Shown: piece by piece, positions 25,749-33,325 of the stretch
Layout of the letters: every line of letters begins with the position of its first letter
Numbering within the stretch: the first letter of the stretch is position 1
The notes under the pieces: generated by a model
What the model saw: the letters and a program-made list of their open reading frames with translations, nothing else
Told to the model about the DNA's origin: nothing
Database searches by the model: none
Made by a program: the position numbers and the translations under genes
Source of the DNA: Clostridiaceae bacterium
GTDB lineage: Bacteria; Bacillota; Clostridia; Lachnospirales; Lachnospiraceae
Assembly (NCBI GenBank): GCA_910574345.1
Contig: CAJSZV010000002.1
Coordinates: forward strand, 186,001-250,000
DNA length: 64,000 bases
Direction of reading: 5' to 3'

Positions 25749-26729
25749 ATGAAATATGAGGATGCGGATAGTATATATCAGGAGAATGGATCCGGCAGCG
25801 GAACCATATTTGATGACGTATTCCGAACAATTGCCCAAAAGATGCCGTTTCTTCTCATACCGCTCATAAATGAAGTGTTCGGAACGAGGTATACGGAAGA
25901 ACAGGAATTTGAACAGCTGAGGAATGAACACTACGAAAAATTTGGCAAGGTGATTACAGATTCGATTATACGAATCGGGGGACATATTTACCATATCGAA
26001 TGCCAGTCGGAAAAAGACGGGAATATGGCAGTCAGGATGATGGAGTATGACTTTGCTATTGCCTTGGAGCAGGCTTCTTTAAGGGATGACAGGATAATGG
26101 AAATTGATTTTCCTGAATCCTGTGTATTATATATACGAAACCATAAAAACATGCCGGAGTATCATATGGTCAGGGTACGTTTTGCAGATGGACAGACTGT
26201 GCTTTACCGTGTGCCGGTGATTATGGCGAAAGATTATACGGTGAGCAGTATATTTGAAAAACAGCTGTTATTGCTGCTGCCGTATCATATATTGAGATAT
26301 GAGCATTTTCTGAAATCTAATGGAGCCAGCGGGGCAAAGATGGAGCGGATGCTGGATGACTACAGAGAGATAAACAGCCGGCTGTCAGAGCTGCAGGACA
26401 CCGGAAGTAAGGGGCAGCTTTATGTTGACTTGATTGAACTGATTAATCGGATTGCAGACTATGTCATACCGGGTGATAATCCGTCTAGGGAAAGGATCGG
26501 TGATGTGATGGGCGGACAGATTCTGAAATTGAGATCAGAGAAACTCAGGGAAGAAGGCAGAGAAGAAGGCAGAGAAGAAGGCAGAGAAGAAGGCAGGACT
26601 CAGGAGCTGTATTCCATGGTTCAGGATGGAGATACGTCCCCGGAGCGTGCGGCAAGAAGGCTGGGGATCACCATACCGATTTTGAAAAACAGGATGATTG
26701 TGTCTGGGTATCGGTATCCGGAAGGATAA
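25749..26729 (+). CDS. Second Rpn/PD-(D/E)XK transposase-like protein
   Basis: A 326-aa protein of the same broad class as the one at 6327. The nuclease core is VITDSIIRIGGHIYHIECQS (about 70-89), with D, E and Q as the likely catalytic set, preceded by TIFDDVFRTIAQKMPFLLIPLINE. It ends with four EGRE units encoded by a perfect 12-bp repeat and then a helix-turn-helix-like tail (SPERAARRLGITIPIL). The sequence differs enough from the first copy that it is a separate lineage and not a recent duplicate. It breaks the motility island between the GT gene and the flagellins. Confidence 0.8.
   Translation: MKYEDADSIYQENGSGSGTIFDDVFRTIAQKMPFLLIPLINEVFGTRYTEEQEFEQLRNEHYEKFGKVITDSIIRIGGHIYHIECQSEKDGNMAVRMMEYDFAIALEQASLRDDRIMEIDFPESCVLYIRNHKNMPEYHMVRVRFADGQTVLYRVPVIMAKDYTVSSIFEKQLLLLLPYHILRYEHFLKSNGASGAKMERMLDDYREINSRLSELQDTGSKGQLYVDLIELINRIADYVIPGDNPSRERIGDVMGGQILKLRSEKLREEGREEGREEGREEGRTQELYSMVQDGDTSPERAARRLGITIPILKNRMIVSGYRYPEG
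26550..26597 (+). repeat. Four 12-bp tandem repeats in Rpn gene 2
   Basis: The unit gaagaaggcaga is repeated four times, the last with one change, coding EEGR. Multiples of three keep the frame. Confidence 0.95.
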
Positions 26730-26776
26730 AGTAACAGTAAGGAATCGCGGAGGGGCGGTTCCTTTTTTGATTTATT

Positions 26777-26901
26777 GTTCACGTGCATTCGCAGCAACCA
26801 GCAAAAATCCGTGAAAATCGCCTGCGGCGATGGGATTTTTGCTCGCCGGCTCAAGTTATGGTACGGTCAACGCAGCAAGTGTCCGGACCTATCTGAACAG
26901 T
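26777..26901 (+). repeat. Dispersed intergenic repeat, copy 2, with nested palindrome
   Basis: The 125-bp partner of 17073-17194. It folds as a two-tier hairpin: an outer GCAAAAATCC / GGGATTTTTGC arm pair and an inner ATCGCC-TGC-GGCGAT. It sits between Rpn gene 2 and the first flagellin. The remainder of the 26730-27107 gap holds the flagellin promoter. Confidence 0.87.
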
Positions 26902-26976
26902 CCCCCTTTTTCTTTTAATATAAAACTGCCAGAGAATAAATATCAGGGAGGCATCCACAAAAAATCAAAAAAATTC

Positions 26977-27003
26977 TTATGAACCTGCTGTTTTTGCCGA
27001 TAT
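26977..27003 (+). promoter_or_regulatory. Sigma-28-type promoter for flagellin 1
   Basis: TTAT (26977-26980), exactly 15 bp, GCCGATAT (26996-27003). The leader to ATG 27108 is about 98 nt. It has a small hairpin (GCTTCC near 27054 with GGGAAGC). Confidence 0.85.
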
Positions 27004-27107
27004 AATAACCATGAACACGAGTAAGTGTAAATGGATGAAAAAGATACGACATCGCTTCCGGTCGGGAAGCAGATGTTCCAGTGCAGTAATGGAAGGTGGT
27101 TGCGGAT

Positions 27108-27977
27108 ATGATCATACAGAATAATATACCTGGTTTTAATGCTGCCAGGAATAAGGGGATTACGGAGGGGAAGCTGAAGAAAAACCTGGAAAAGTTATCC
27201 TCTGGTTACCGCATCAACCGGGCAGGTGATGATGCGGCAGGCTTGACGATATCAGAGCTGATGAGAAACCAGATCAGAGGTTTGGATCAGGCCATGAGGA
27301 ATACCCAGGACGGTATCGGCCTGACAGAGACAGGAGATGGGGCGTTAGCTGAAGTGCACTCCATGCTGGAGAGAATGAAGACTTTGGCGATTCAGTCAGC
27401 CAACGGTACTTATACGACCCAGGCCCGTCTTAATATTGACGCGGAGAGAGAACAGCTTTTGGATGAGATTGACCGGATTGGCGAAACCTCGAATTTTGAT
27501 GAGATTCCCCTTTTTGAAAGCAAGATTCCCAGTGGACTTCCTATTATCGAGCCTCCTAAGAGATCAGAGGGCGAGGGGGACCTGGGCGATATTACACTCC
27601 AGATCGGTTACAGTCAGCCGGAGGTTTTGGATATACCTCGCTATTATATGAGTAAAGAAGGGCTGAATCTGCAGGATACAAGTTTTCGGACATTGGACCA
27701 GGCAAATGAGGCGGTAAAGCTTATTGATATCGCTATTGAGGCAGTGGCTGATATTCGTGCGGATTTCGGTGCGGCTCAAAATCACTTGGAGCATACCCAC
27801 AACAATCTAAGTGTAACCAACGAGAATATGACGACTGCAGAGAGCCGCATTCGTGACACGGATATGGCGGATGAGATCACGGAATTTACCAAGAACAACA
27901 TTCTGTATCAGGCAGGCAACTCTATGGTTGCTCAGGCAAATTCCCTTCCGGGAACAATCCTTAGTCTGCTGCAGTAG
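27108..27977 (+). CDS. Divergent flagellin paralogue
   Basis: A 289-aa flagellin-family protein with canonical D0/D1 ends: KKNLEKLSSGYRINRAGDDAAGLTISE at the N-terminus, AESRIRDTDMADEITEFTKNNIL and NSLPGTILSLLQ at the C-terminus. The core is diverged and carries a charged stretch (EPPKRSEGEGDLGD, about 147-160) and little of the usual D2/D3. Compared with the next gene it is probably a minor or specialised filament subunit. ATG 27108 is taken as the start because the protein then begins MIIQNN like its neighbour; the ribosome site (GGAAGGTGG) is far, so GTG 27096 is possible. Confidence 0.9.
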   Translation: MIIQNNIPGFNAARNKGITEGKLKKNLEKLSSGYRINRAGDDAAGLTISELMRNQIRGLDQAMRNTQDGIGLTETGDGALAEVHSMLERMKTLAIQSANGTYTTQARLNIDAEREQLLDEIDRIGETSNFDEIPLFESKIPSGLPIIEPPKRSEGEGDLGDITLQIGYSQPEVLDIPRYYMSKEGLNLQDTSFRTLDQANEAVKLIDIAIEAVADIRADFGAAQNHLEHTHNNLSVTNENMTTAESRIRDTDMADEITEFTKNNILYQAGNSMVAQANSLPGTILSLLQ

Positions 27978-28003
27978 ACAGCAAAAAATTATAAAAACAA
28001 CAC

Positions 28004-28030
28004 TTAAGTTTTACCAAATATTGACGATAA
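28004..28030 (+). promoter_or_regulatory. Sigma-28-type promoter for the main flagellin
   Basis: TTAA (28004-28007), 15 bp, GACGATAA (28023-28030). One base off GCCGATAA; the spacing is identical to the other sites. Leader of about 115 nt. Confidence 0.75.
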
Positions 28031-28108
28031 ATGAAAATGTAAGGTAAATGTTATTATAAAACTTTACAGTTTTCCGGAGTAGGGCCCTCTTCGGAAAAGC
28101 AATCGGGG

Positions 28109-28142
28109 ACAGGGAAGTTCCTGAAGAATTAATTATAGGAGG
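28109..28142 (+). promoter_or_regulatory. Candidate CsrA binding sites in the flagellin leader
   Basis: ACAGGGAAGT (28109-28118) closely matches the CsrA consensus (ACARGGAtGT). A second GGA lies in the ribosome site AGGAGG (28137-28142). Two sites, one over the Shine-Dalgarno, is the arrangement CsrA uses on hag in Bacillus. Binding is inferred. Confidence 0.6.
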
Positions 28143-28150
28143 AACATTAT

Positions 28151-29053
28151 ATGATAATCCAACATAATATAGCGGCGATTAACTCTTACAGAAACTTAGG
28201 CGTTAACCAGAGCGGTTTGAATAAGAACTTAGAGAAGCTGTCTTCCGGTTACAGAGTAAACCGTGCAGGCGATGACGCAGCTGGTCTTGCTATTTCCGAG
28301 TCCATGAGATCTCAGATCAATGGTCTGAACCAGGCTACCAAGAACGCACAGGATGCTGTAGGTTTGATTCAGACAGCAGAAGGTGCTCTGACAGAGGTTC
28401 ACTCCATGCTTCAGCGTCTTACCACACTGGCTTCCCAGTCAGCTAACGGTACTTACAACAGCGTAGCAAGAATGAACCTTCAGAGTGAGGTTAACGAGCT
28501 TATGGCCGAGATCGACCGTATCGCTAACTACACTGACTTCAACGGTATTAAGCCATTGGCATTGAACAATGCAGGACCTATGACCTTCCAGATTGGTCCG
28601 AGCGCAGGCGAGGTTCTTACACTTCAGAGCTCCAATATGACTGCGGCTAATATCTTCTCTGCATTCTCTAATTCACTGGTACAGAATCCGAGTAATTCAG
28701 GTGATGCCAATGCTAAGACACTGGTAGTAACTGGTACATCTGGTGATGCGACTGTAGGCGGCACCAGCGTTAAACCTGCAAATGCTGCAATCAGCGCTAT
28801 CAATGCGGCTATTAACCAGGTATCTTCCTACCGTGCTAAACTCGGTGCTGCTCAGAACAGACTTGAGCATACCATCAACAACCTGAAGGTTACTTCTGAG
28901 AATATCACAGCAGCTGAGAGCCGTATTCGTGATACAGATATGGCGGATGAGATTACAGCATTCACCAAGAACAATATTCTGCTTCAGGCTTCTCAGTCCA
29001 TGTTGGCACAGTCCAACTCCGTACCTCAGAGTATCCTGAGTCTGTTAGGATAG
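28151..29053 (+). CDS. Flagellin, main filament subunit
   Basis: A 300-aa flagellin: D0/D1 N-terminus LEKLSSGYRVNRAGDDAAGLAISESMRSQINGLNQA, C-terminus VTSENITAAESRIRDTDMADEITAFTKNNIL ending SVPQSILSLLG. The central variable part is short and Ser/Thr-rich (NTLVQNPSNSG..GTSGDATVGGTSVKP-like, about 180-220), the usual place for O-glycans. It has a strong AGGAGG ribosome site and unusually regular, preferred codons compared with flagellin 1, as expected for the most abundant product. An intrinsic terminator follows. Glycosyltransferase genes lie on both sides. Confidence 0.97.
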   Translation: MIIQHNIAAINSYRNLGVNQSGLNKNLEKLSSGYRVNRAGDDAAGLAISESMRSQINGLNQATKNAQDAVGLIQTAEGALTEVHSMLQRLTTLASQSANGTYNSVARMNLQSEVNELMAEIDRIANYTDFNGIKPLALNNAGPMTFQIGPSAGEVLTLQSSNMTAANIFSAFSNSLVQNPSNSGDANAKTLVVTGTSGDATVGGTSVKPANAAISAINAAINQVSSYRAKLGAAQNRLEHTINNLKVTSENITAAESRIRDTDMADEITAFTKNNILLQASQSMLAQSNSVPQSILSLLG

Positions 29054-29111
29054 TATTAAACCAAGGGGTTTGGCGAAAGCTGAACCCCGATATAATAGGG
29101 CCTGTAATAGG

Positions 29112-29149
29112 AAGCCATTTCAACAGCAAAATGCTTGGAATGGCTTTTT
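29112..29149 (+). terminator. Terminator of the flagellin transcript
   Basis: AAGCCATTTCAA (29112-29123) pairs with TTGGAATGGCTT (29135-29146) with one G-T pair, followed by TTT. This is why the downstream GT gene must start after 29150. Confidence 0.88.
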
Positions 29150-29198
29150 GTTGTTGAAGGGGCTTTCAGCAGGCGGAAAGGAATTCAGGTGCAGAGAC

Positions 29199-30518
29199 TT
29201 GGATAGGAAAGATAAGATTAGAATTTCCCAGTGCATGATTGTAAAGAACGAGGAAAGCAATATAGAGAGGGCGTTATCCTGGGGAAAGAGAATCATGTGG
29301 GAACAGATTGTGGTGGATACAGGTTCCACAGACAGAACAGTTGAGATTGCTGCTAAGATGGGAGCTAAAGTCTTCCGCTTTTCCTGGATCGACGACTTTG
29401 CTGCTGCTAAGAATTATGCCATCGAACAGGCGGAGGGAGATTGGATTGCACTCCTGGATGCAGACGAGTATATGACAGAACAGGATGGGGAAAAACTTGT
29501 CACGGTTTTGCAGGAAGCAGATCAGAAAGGGATGGATGGTCTGTCCATGGGATGGCAGCAGATCGACGAGGAGGGACGGATCTTCTCTTCTGGAACTCAG
29601 GTCCGGGTTTTCAGAAATCATCCTGATATACGATACCGCCGGAGAATCCATGAACAATTAGAGAGTGTGTCCGGTCGGAAATTGCGGTTAGGGGATGTGG
29701 TTATGGAACTGTCTGTTTTCCACACTGGTTATCAGTCAAAAGCCATGGCAGAGCGAAAAGCCAGTGAGCGAAACAGACACTTGATTCTGGAAGAATTAAA
29801 AGATCATCCCAATGACTATGAAATGCTGGGATATATGGGAGATGAATATTATATCAGCGGGAATATGAAGGAGGCTGAAAGATGGTATACATCGTCTATT
29901 GCCCAGATGCCTTTGCAGATTGAAGAGTATGACCAGAGAAGCGCAGTTACTCTCGCCAGAGCCTTGTCTATCGCTCTTGACAAGGAAGGAGCTTTGTGGG
30001 AACATGGGAAATCCGTGTATCAAAGGGCTGTGAAGGCACTGCCGAAGGAGGCTGACTTTGATTACATAGCTGCCCAATTTTTTGCAGGGCAGGGACAGGC
30101 ATCTCAGGCTGTAAAGCATCTGGAACTGGCCTTTGAAAAGCTGAATGTCTACGGATGCAGCAATAAAGCGCTTTTGCTGGCAGCTGAGCTGGCGAAAGCT
30201 TATGATTTGATGGTGAGATGCTGTTATGAGTCTGGGGAGACAAATAAGTGTGTGACTTATGGAGTGAATTATCTAAGATTCCATAAATATGGAATGGCGG
30301 TTTTGTCAAGATTATTGAGGGTACTGGATGCAGAGAAGGAGTCCAACAGATATGCGGTCATAGAGTTTCTGTTAAAAATATATGACCGAAAGGATATAAA
30401 AGACCGGTTGTTTATTATAAAGACTGCCGAGAAATCAGGCTGTCGGGAATTTGCGGGTTTTGCGGCGGAACAGTTATTTACGCCGGATGAGAGAAAACAG
30501 TTGGGGATATTGCAGTAA
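29199..30518 (+). CDS. Family-2 glycosyltransferase with TPR-like tail (2 of 5)
   Basis: About 439 aa. N-terminal GT-A fold: IRISQCMIVKNEESNIERAL, VVDTGSTDRTVEIAAKMGA, WIDDFAAAKNYAIEQAEGDW and the LLDADEY DxD. The C-terminal half has helix pairs with GDEYYISGNMKEAERWYTSS-type TPRs. No membrane segment. The start is uncertain: TTG 29199 with AGGTG at 29187-29191 is the best I see; the frame stays open upstream, but through the flagellin terminator. It is the first of three tandem, same-direction paralogues directly behind the flagellin, so flagellin glycosylation is likely. Nucleotide-sugar donor unknown. Confidence 0.85.
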   Translation: MDRKDKIRISQCMIVKNEESNIERALSWGKRIMWEQIVVDTGSTDRTVEIAAKMGAKVFRFSWIDDFAAAKNYAIEQAEGDWIALLDADEYMTEQDGEKLVTVLQEADQKGMDGLSMGWQQIDEEGRIFSSGTQVRVFRNHPDIRYRRRIHEQLESVSGRKLRLGDVVMELSVFHTGYQSKAMAERKASERNRHLILEELKDHPNDYEMLGYMGDEYYISGNMKEAERWYTSSIAQMPLQIEEYDQRSAVTLARALSIALDKEGALWEHGKSVYQRAVKALPKEADFDYIAAQFFAGQGQASQAVKHLELAFEKLNVYGCSNKALLLAAELAKAYDLMVRCCYESGETNKCVTYGVNYLRFHKYGMAVLSRLLRVLDAEKESNRYAVIEFLLKIYDRKDIKDRLFIIKTAEKSGCREFAGFAAEQLFTPDERKQLGILQ

Positions 30519-30532
30519 AGGAGGATTCAGGT

Positions 30533-31885
30533 GTGAAACGAGGAAATGGATTTCGGGAGCCCAGGATTTCCCAGTGCCTTATTGTAAAGAATGAAGAGAA
30601 TAATATAGAGAAGGCCCTCTCCTGGGGAAAGGGAATTGTGTCGGAGCAGATCGTAGTGGATACCGGATCCACTGACAGAACTGTGGAGATTGCCAAACAG
30701 ATGGGGGCTGCGGTATATGAATTTCAATGGATTGATGATTTTGCAGCTGCCAAGAATTTTGCCATCAGCAAGGCAAAGTATGAATGGATTGCATTTCTTG
30801 ATGCGGATGAGTATTTTTGCGAGGCTGACGCAAAGAAGCTCTTAGGTTCTCTTGGAATGCTTCAAATCACAGGAACGGAGAGTATTCTGACTGCCTGGGT
30901 CAACTTAAACGATGAGGGAAAAGTGACTTTTGTGGGAACCCAGAGAAGGATCTTTCGGAATCTTCCCACCATCAGGTACAGCGGCAGGATTCATGAGGCC
31001 CTCTCCACCACTGACGGACATCTGATCGATACGGTGGATATGGTGGAGGAGCTGAATATTTTTCATACAGGTTATGGAAAGGAGAACAGCAATAAGAAAG
31101 AGGGAAGAAATCTGAAGCTGATTCAGGAGGAGCTGAAAGAACATCCTGAAAGATATGATATGTGGGGATATTTAGGACAGGAGTATGCGTCCAGAGACAG
31201 ATGGCAGGAAGCAATTGATGCCTTTCGAAAGTCTGCGGAATTGATGCCTGAGAACATGAAAGGGCTTTACGATACCAGCACATCGATTCTGTATTTCCGT
31301 CTTCTTGAAACCCTTGCCAACATTGTAGAGGCAGGTGAAGAGGAAGTTATGGAAGTCTATGAGAAAGCCATTGAAGGCTGGCCGGAGGAATCGGAATACG
31401 ATTACTGTGTAGGCAGGTATTATGTGAAGCGTCAAAACTGGCAGAAGGCGGAATACCATATGGGAAGAGCCCTGAATCTGTTAGAAAAATACAGCAACAC
31501 GGGAAAGGGAATGATACTTTCTGGAGAGATTCAAAAAGCTTATGAACTTTTAGCAATCTGCTGTTACAATAATCATCATTTACAGGAGTGTGTTCAATTA
31601 ACTACGGTGCTGCTTCAGGGTGACCCATACCTGATGAGCACAGCAGTCATTCTTTTGATGGCTTTTGCCAGTGACCATGAGACCAGAATGAAGGGGATGG
31701 ATGGAGCAAGAGAGGTCCTTGGGTTTCTGGGAAGTAACTTTTATAATTTTGATTCTCTTAAAGACCGTTTGTTTGTCCTGCGGGCTTCTATGGCGGCAAA
31801 GTATGAGGAATTAATTGTGGCTGTCAGAGAATTATTTTCCGCCGAGGAGCTGGAAACTGTGCTTCAGGCATTGAAAAATAGTTGA
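30533..31885 (+). CDS. Family-2 glycosyltransferase with TPR-like tail (3 of 5)
   Basis: A 450-aa paralogue of its neighbours: PRISQCLIVKNEENNIEKAL, VVDTGSTDRTVEIAKQMGA, WIDDFAAAKNFAISKA and FLDADEYF. It has TPR-like helices (GYLGQEYASRDRWQEAIDAFRKS; MGRALNLLEKY). GTG start at 30533 with AAAGGAGG upstream, 14 bp after the previous stop, so co-translated. It probably shares the modification pathway of the cluster with a different acceptor or step. Confidence 0.87.
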   Translation: MKRGNGFREPRISQCLIVKNEENNIEKALSWGKGIVSEQIVVDTGSTDRTVEIAKQMGAAVYEFQWIDDFAAAKNFAISKAKYEWIAFLDADEYFCEADAKKLLGSLGMLQITGTESILTAWVNLNDEGKVTFVGTQRRIFRNLPTIRYSGRIHEALSTTDGHLIDTVDMVEELNIFHTGYGKENSNKKEGRNLKLIQEELKEHPERYDMWGYLGQEYASRDRWQEAIDAFRKSAELMPENMKGLYDTSTSILYFRLLETLANIVEAGEEEVMEVYEKAIEGWPEESEYDYCVGRYYVKRQNWQKAEYHMGRALNLLEKYSNTGKGMILSGEIQKAYELLAICCYNNHHLQECVQLTTVLLQGDPYLMSTAVILLMAFASDHETRMKGMDGAREVLGFLGSNFYNFDSLKDRLFVLRASMAAKYEELIVAVRELFSAEELETVLQALKNS

Positions 31886-31906
31886 GAGGGTTTTGCAGAG
31901 AGGAAG

Positions 31907-33256
31907 ATGGATGTGGGCAGAGTAAAGATTTCCCAGTGCATGATTGTAAAAAATGAGGAGAAAAATATAGAACAGGCTCTTACATGGGCAAGAGAAATCG
32001 TATCAGAACAGATTGTGGTGGACACCGGTTCCTCGGACCGTACAGCAGAGATCGCCAGGCGGATGGGAGCAAAAGTTTATGAGTTTACCTGGGTTGATGA
32101 CTTTGCTGCTGCCAAGAATTATGCTATCAGCAAGGCCAGCTGTGAATGGATCGCGTTTCTGGATGCTGATGAATATATGACAAAGGAAGATGCCGGGAAG
32201 GTTATGTCCTGTATAGAAAAGATTCATAATTCGCAATATGACGGAATAATGACAGCATGGGTCCATATGGCGGATGAGGATCAGATACTGGGGGTGGAGA
32301 CGCAGATTCGAATCTTTAGGAACATCCCGGCTTTGCGGTATAGAAGAAGAGTTCATGAGTATCTTACTTTTTCCGGCAATCTGCGAGATAAAAACGCGGA
32401 TATGGCTGAAGAGATATCTATTTTTCATACAGGATATATAAAGAAAGAAAGACAGGAGAAAAAGAAGTCAGAGAGGAATATCAAGCTGATTGAGGCGGAG
32501 CTGAAAGAAAATCCCTATGACTTTGAGATGTGGGGATACCTGGGCAATGAATATGATAATGCAGATGAATGGGAGGCTGCAGAAGAAACATACCGCAAGT
32601 CCATATCCCTGATGCCGGAGCATCTAGACGAATTTGATGTCAATGCGTCTATGACGTATCTGCGCCTTCTTAATCTTTTAATCAGGCGGCCTGGCAGTGA
32701 AGAGGCGGCTGTTATGGAAGTTTATCGAGAGGCTGTAAAACGCAGGCCTATGGAAGCGGATTATGACTATCTTGCAGGACAATATCAGGCGAGTATAGGT
32801 AATTATCCCGCAGGCGAGAAACATCTGCGAAGGGCGCTGGAGATTTTGGAGCAGCATAGGAATACTGGCAAGAGCATGCTTTTATCGGCAAAAATTCTGA
32901 AAGCTTATGAGCTGTTGGCTATATGTTGTTTTAATAATGGAAATCTTACAGGCTGTGTCCAGATTGCCACAGCATTGTTAAAACAGGATCCATATCTGAT
33001 GAGTACGGCAGTGGTAATGCTGTCCGCTTTCAGGGAGGATGACAAGGACGGCAGCAAGGCAGGAGATGTGGCAGCATTTTTAGGACGTTCTTTTTATGAC
33101 TATTCTGCCTTGAAAAATAGAATGTTTGTGCTTCGTGCGGCCATGAGTGCAGGCTACAAGGCGCTGGAACAGATCATGAGAGGAACATTTACACAGGAAG
33201 AGCTGGAAGCGGTGAATCAGGCATTAGGTGCGTCGATTTCAAAAGAAGGAAAATAG
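31907..33256 (+). CDS. Family-2 glycosyltransferase with TPR-like tail (4 of 5)
   Basis: A 449-aa paralogue: KISQCMIVKNEEKNIEQAL, VVDTGSSDRTAEIARRMGA, WVDDFAAAKNYAISKA, FLDADEYM, then TPR-like repeats (GYLGNEYDNADEWEAAEETYRKS). ATG 31907 with AGAGAGG upstream, 21 bp after the previous gene. Most similar to the 30533 gene by eye; the pair looks like a tandem duplication. Ends in a bidirectional terminator. Confidence 0.87.
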   Translation: MDVGRVKISQCMIVKNEEKNIEQALTWAREIVSEQIVVDTGSSDRTAEIARRMGAKVYEFTWVDDFAAAKNYAISKASCEWIAFLDADEYMTKEDAGKVMSCIEKIHNSQYDGIMTAWVHMADEDQILGVETQIRIFRNIPALRYRRRVHEYLTFSGNLRDKNADMAEEISIFHTGYIKKERQEKKKSERNIKLIEAELKENPYDFEMWGYLGNEYDNADEWEAAEETYRKSISLMPEHLDEFDVNASMTYLRLLNLLIRRPGSEEAAVMEVYREAVKRRPMEADYDYLAGQYQASIGNYPAGEKHLRRALEILEQHRNTGKSMLLSAKILKAYELLAICCFNNGNLTGCVQIATALLKQDPYLMSTAVVMLSAFREDDKDGSKAGDVAAFLGRSFYDYSALKNRMFVLRAAMSAGYKALEQIMRGTFTQEELEAVNQALGASISKEGK

Positions 33257-33293
33257 AGAATTGTTCGATTTTCAGAAAAGAAATGGAAAATAT

Positions 33294-33325
33294 AAAGGAG
33301 ATAGGCCTCTCAGCCTATCTCCTTT
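33294..33325. terminator. Bidirectional terminator with a stop codon in its loop
   Basis: A 13-bp perfect stem AAAGGAGATAGGC (33294-33306) / GCCTATCTCCTTT (33313-33325) with loop CTCTCA. It separates convergent GT genes. The loop's last three bases (33310-33312, read on the minus strand) are the TGA of the minus-strand GT gene, so one arm is coding. Confidence 0.88.

Noticed and set aside
29070-29198. Upstream extension of the GT gene at 29199
   Set aside because: The extension is open but runs through the flagellin terminator (29112-29149) and gives no conserved residues.
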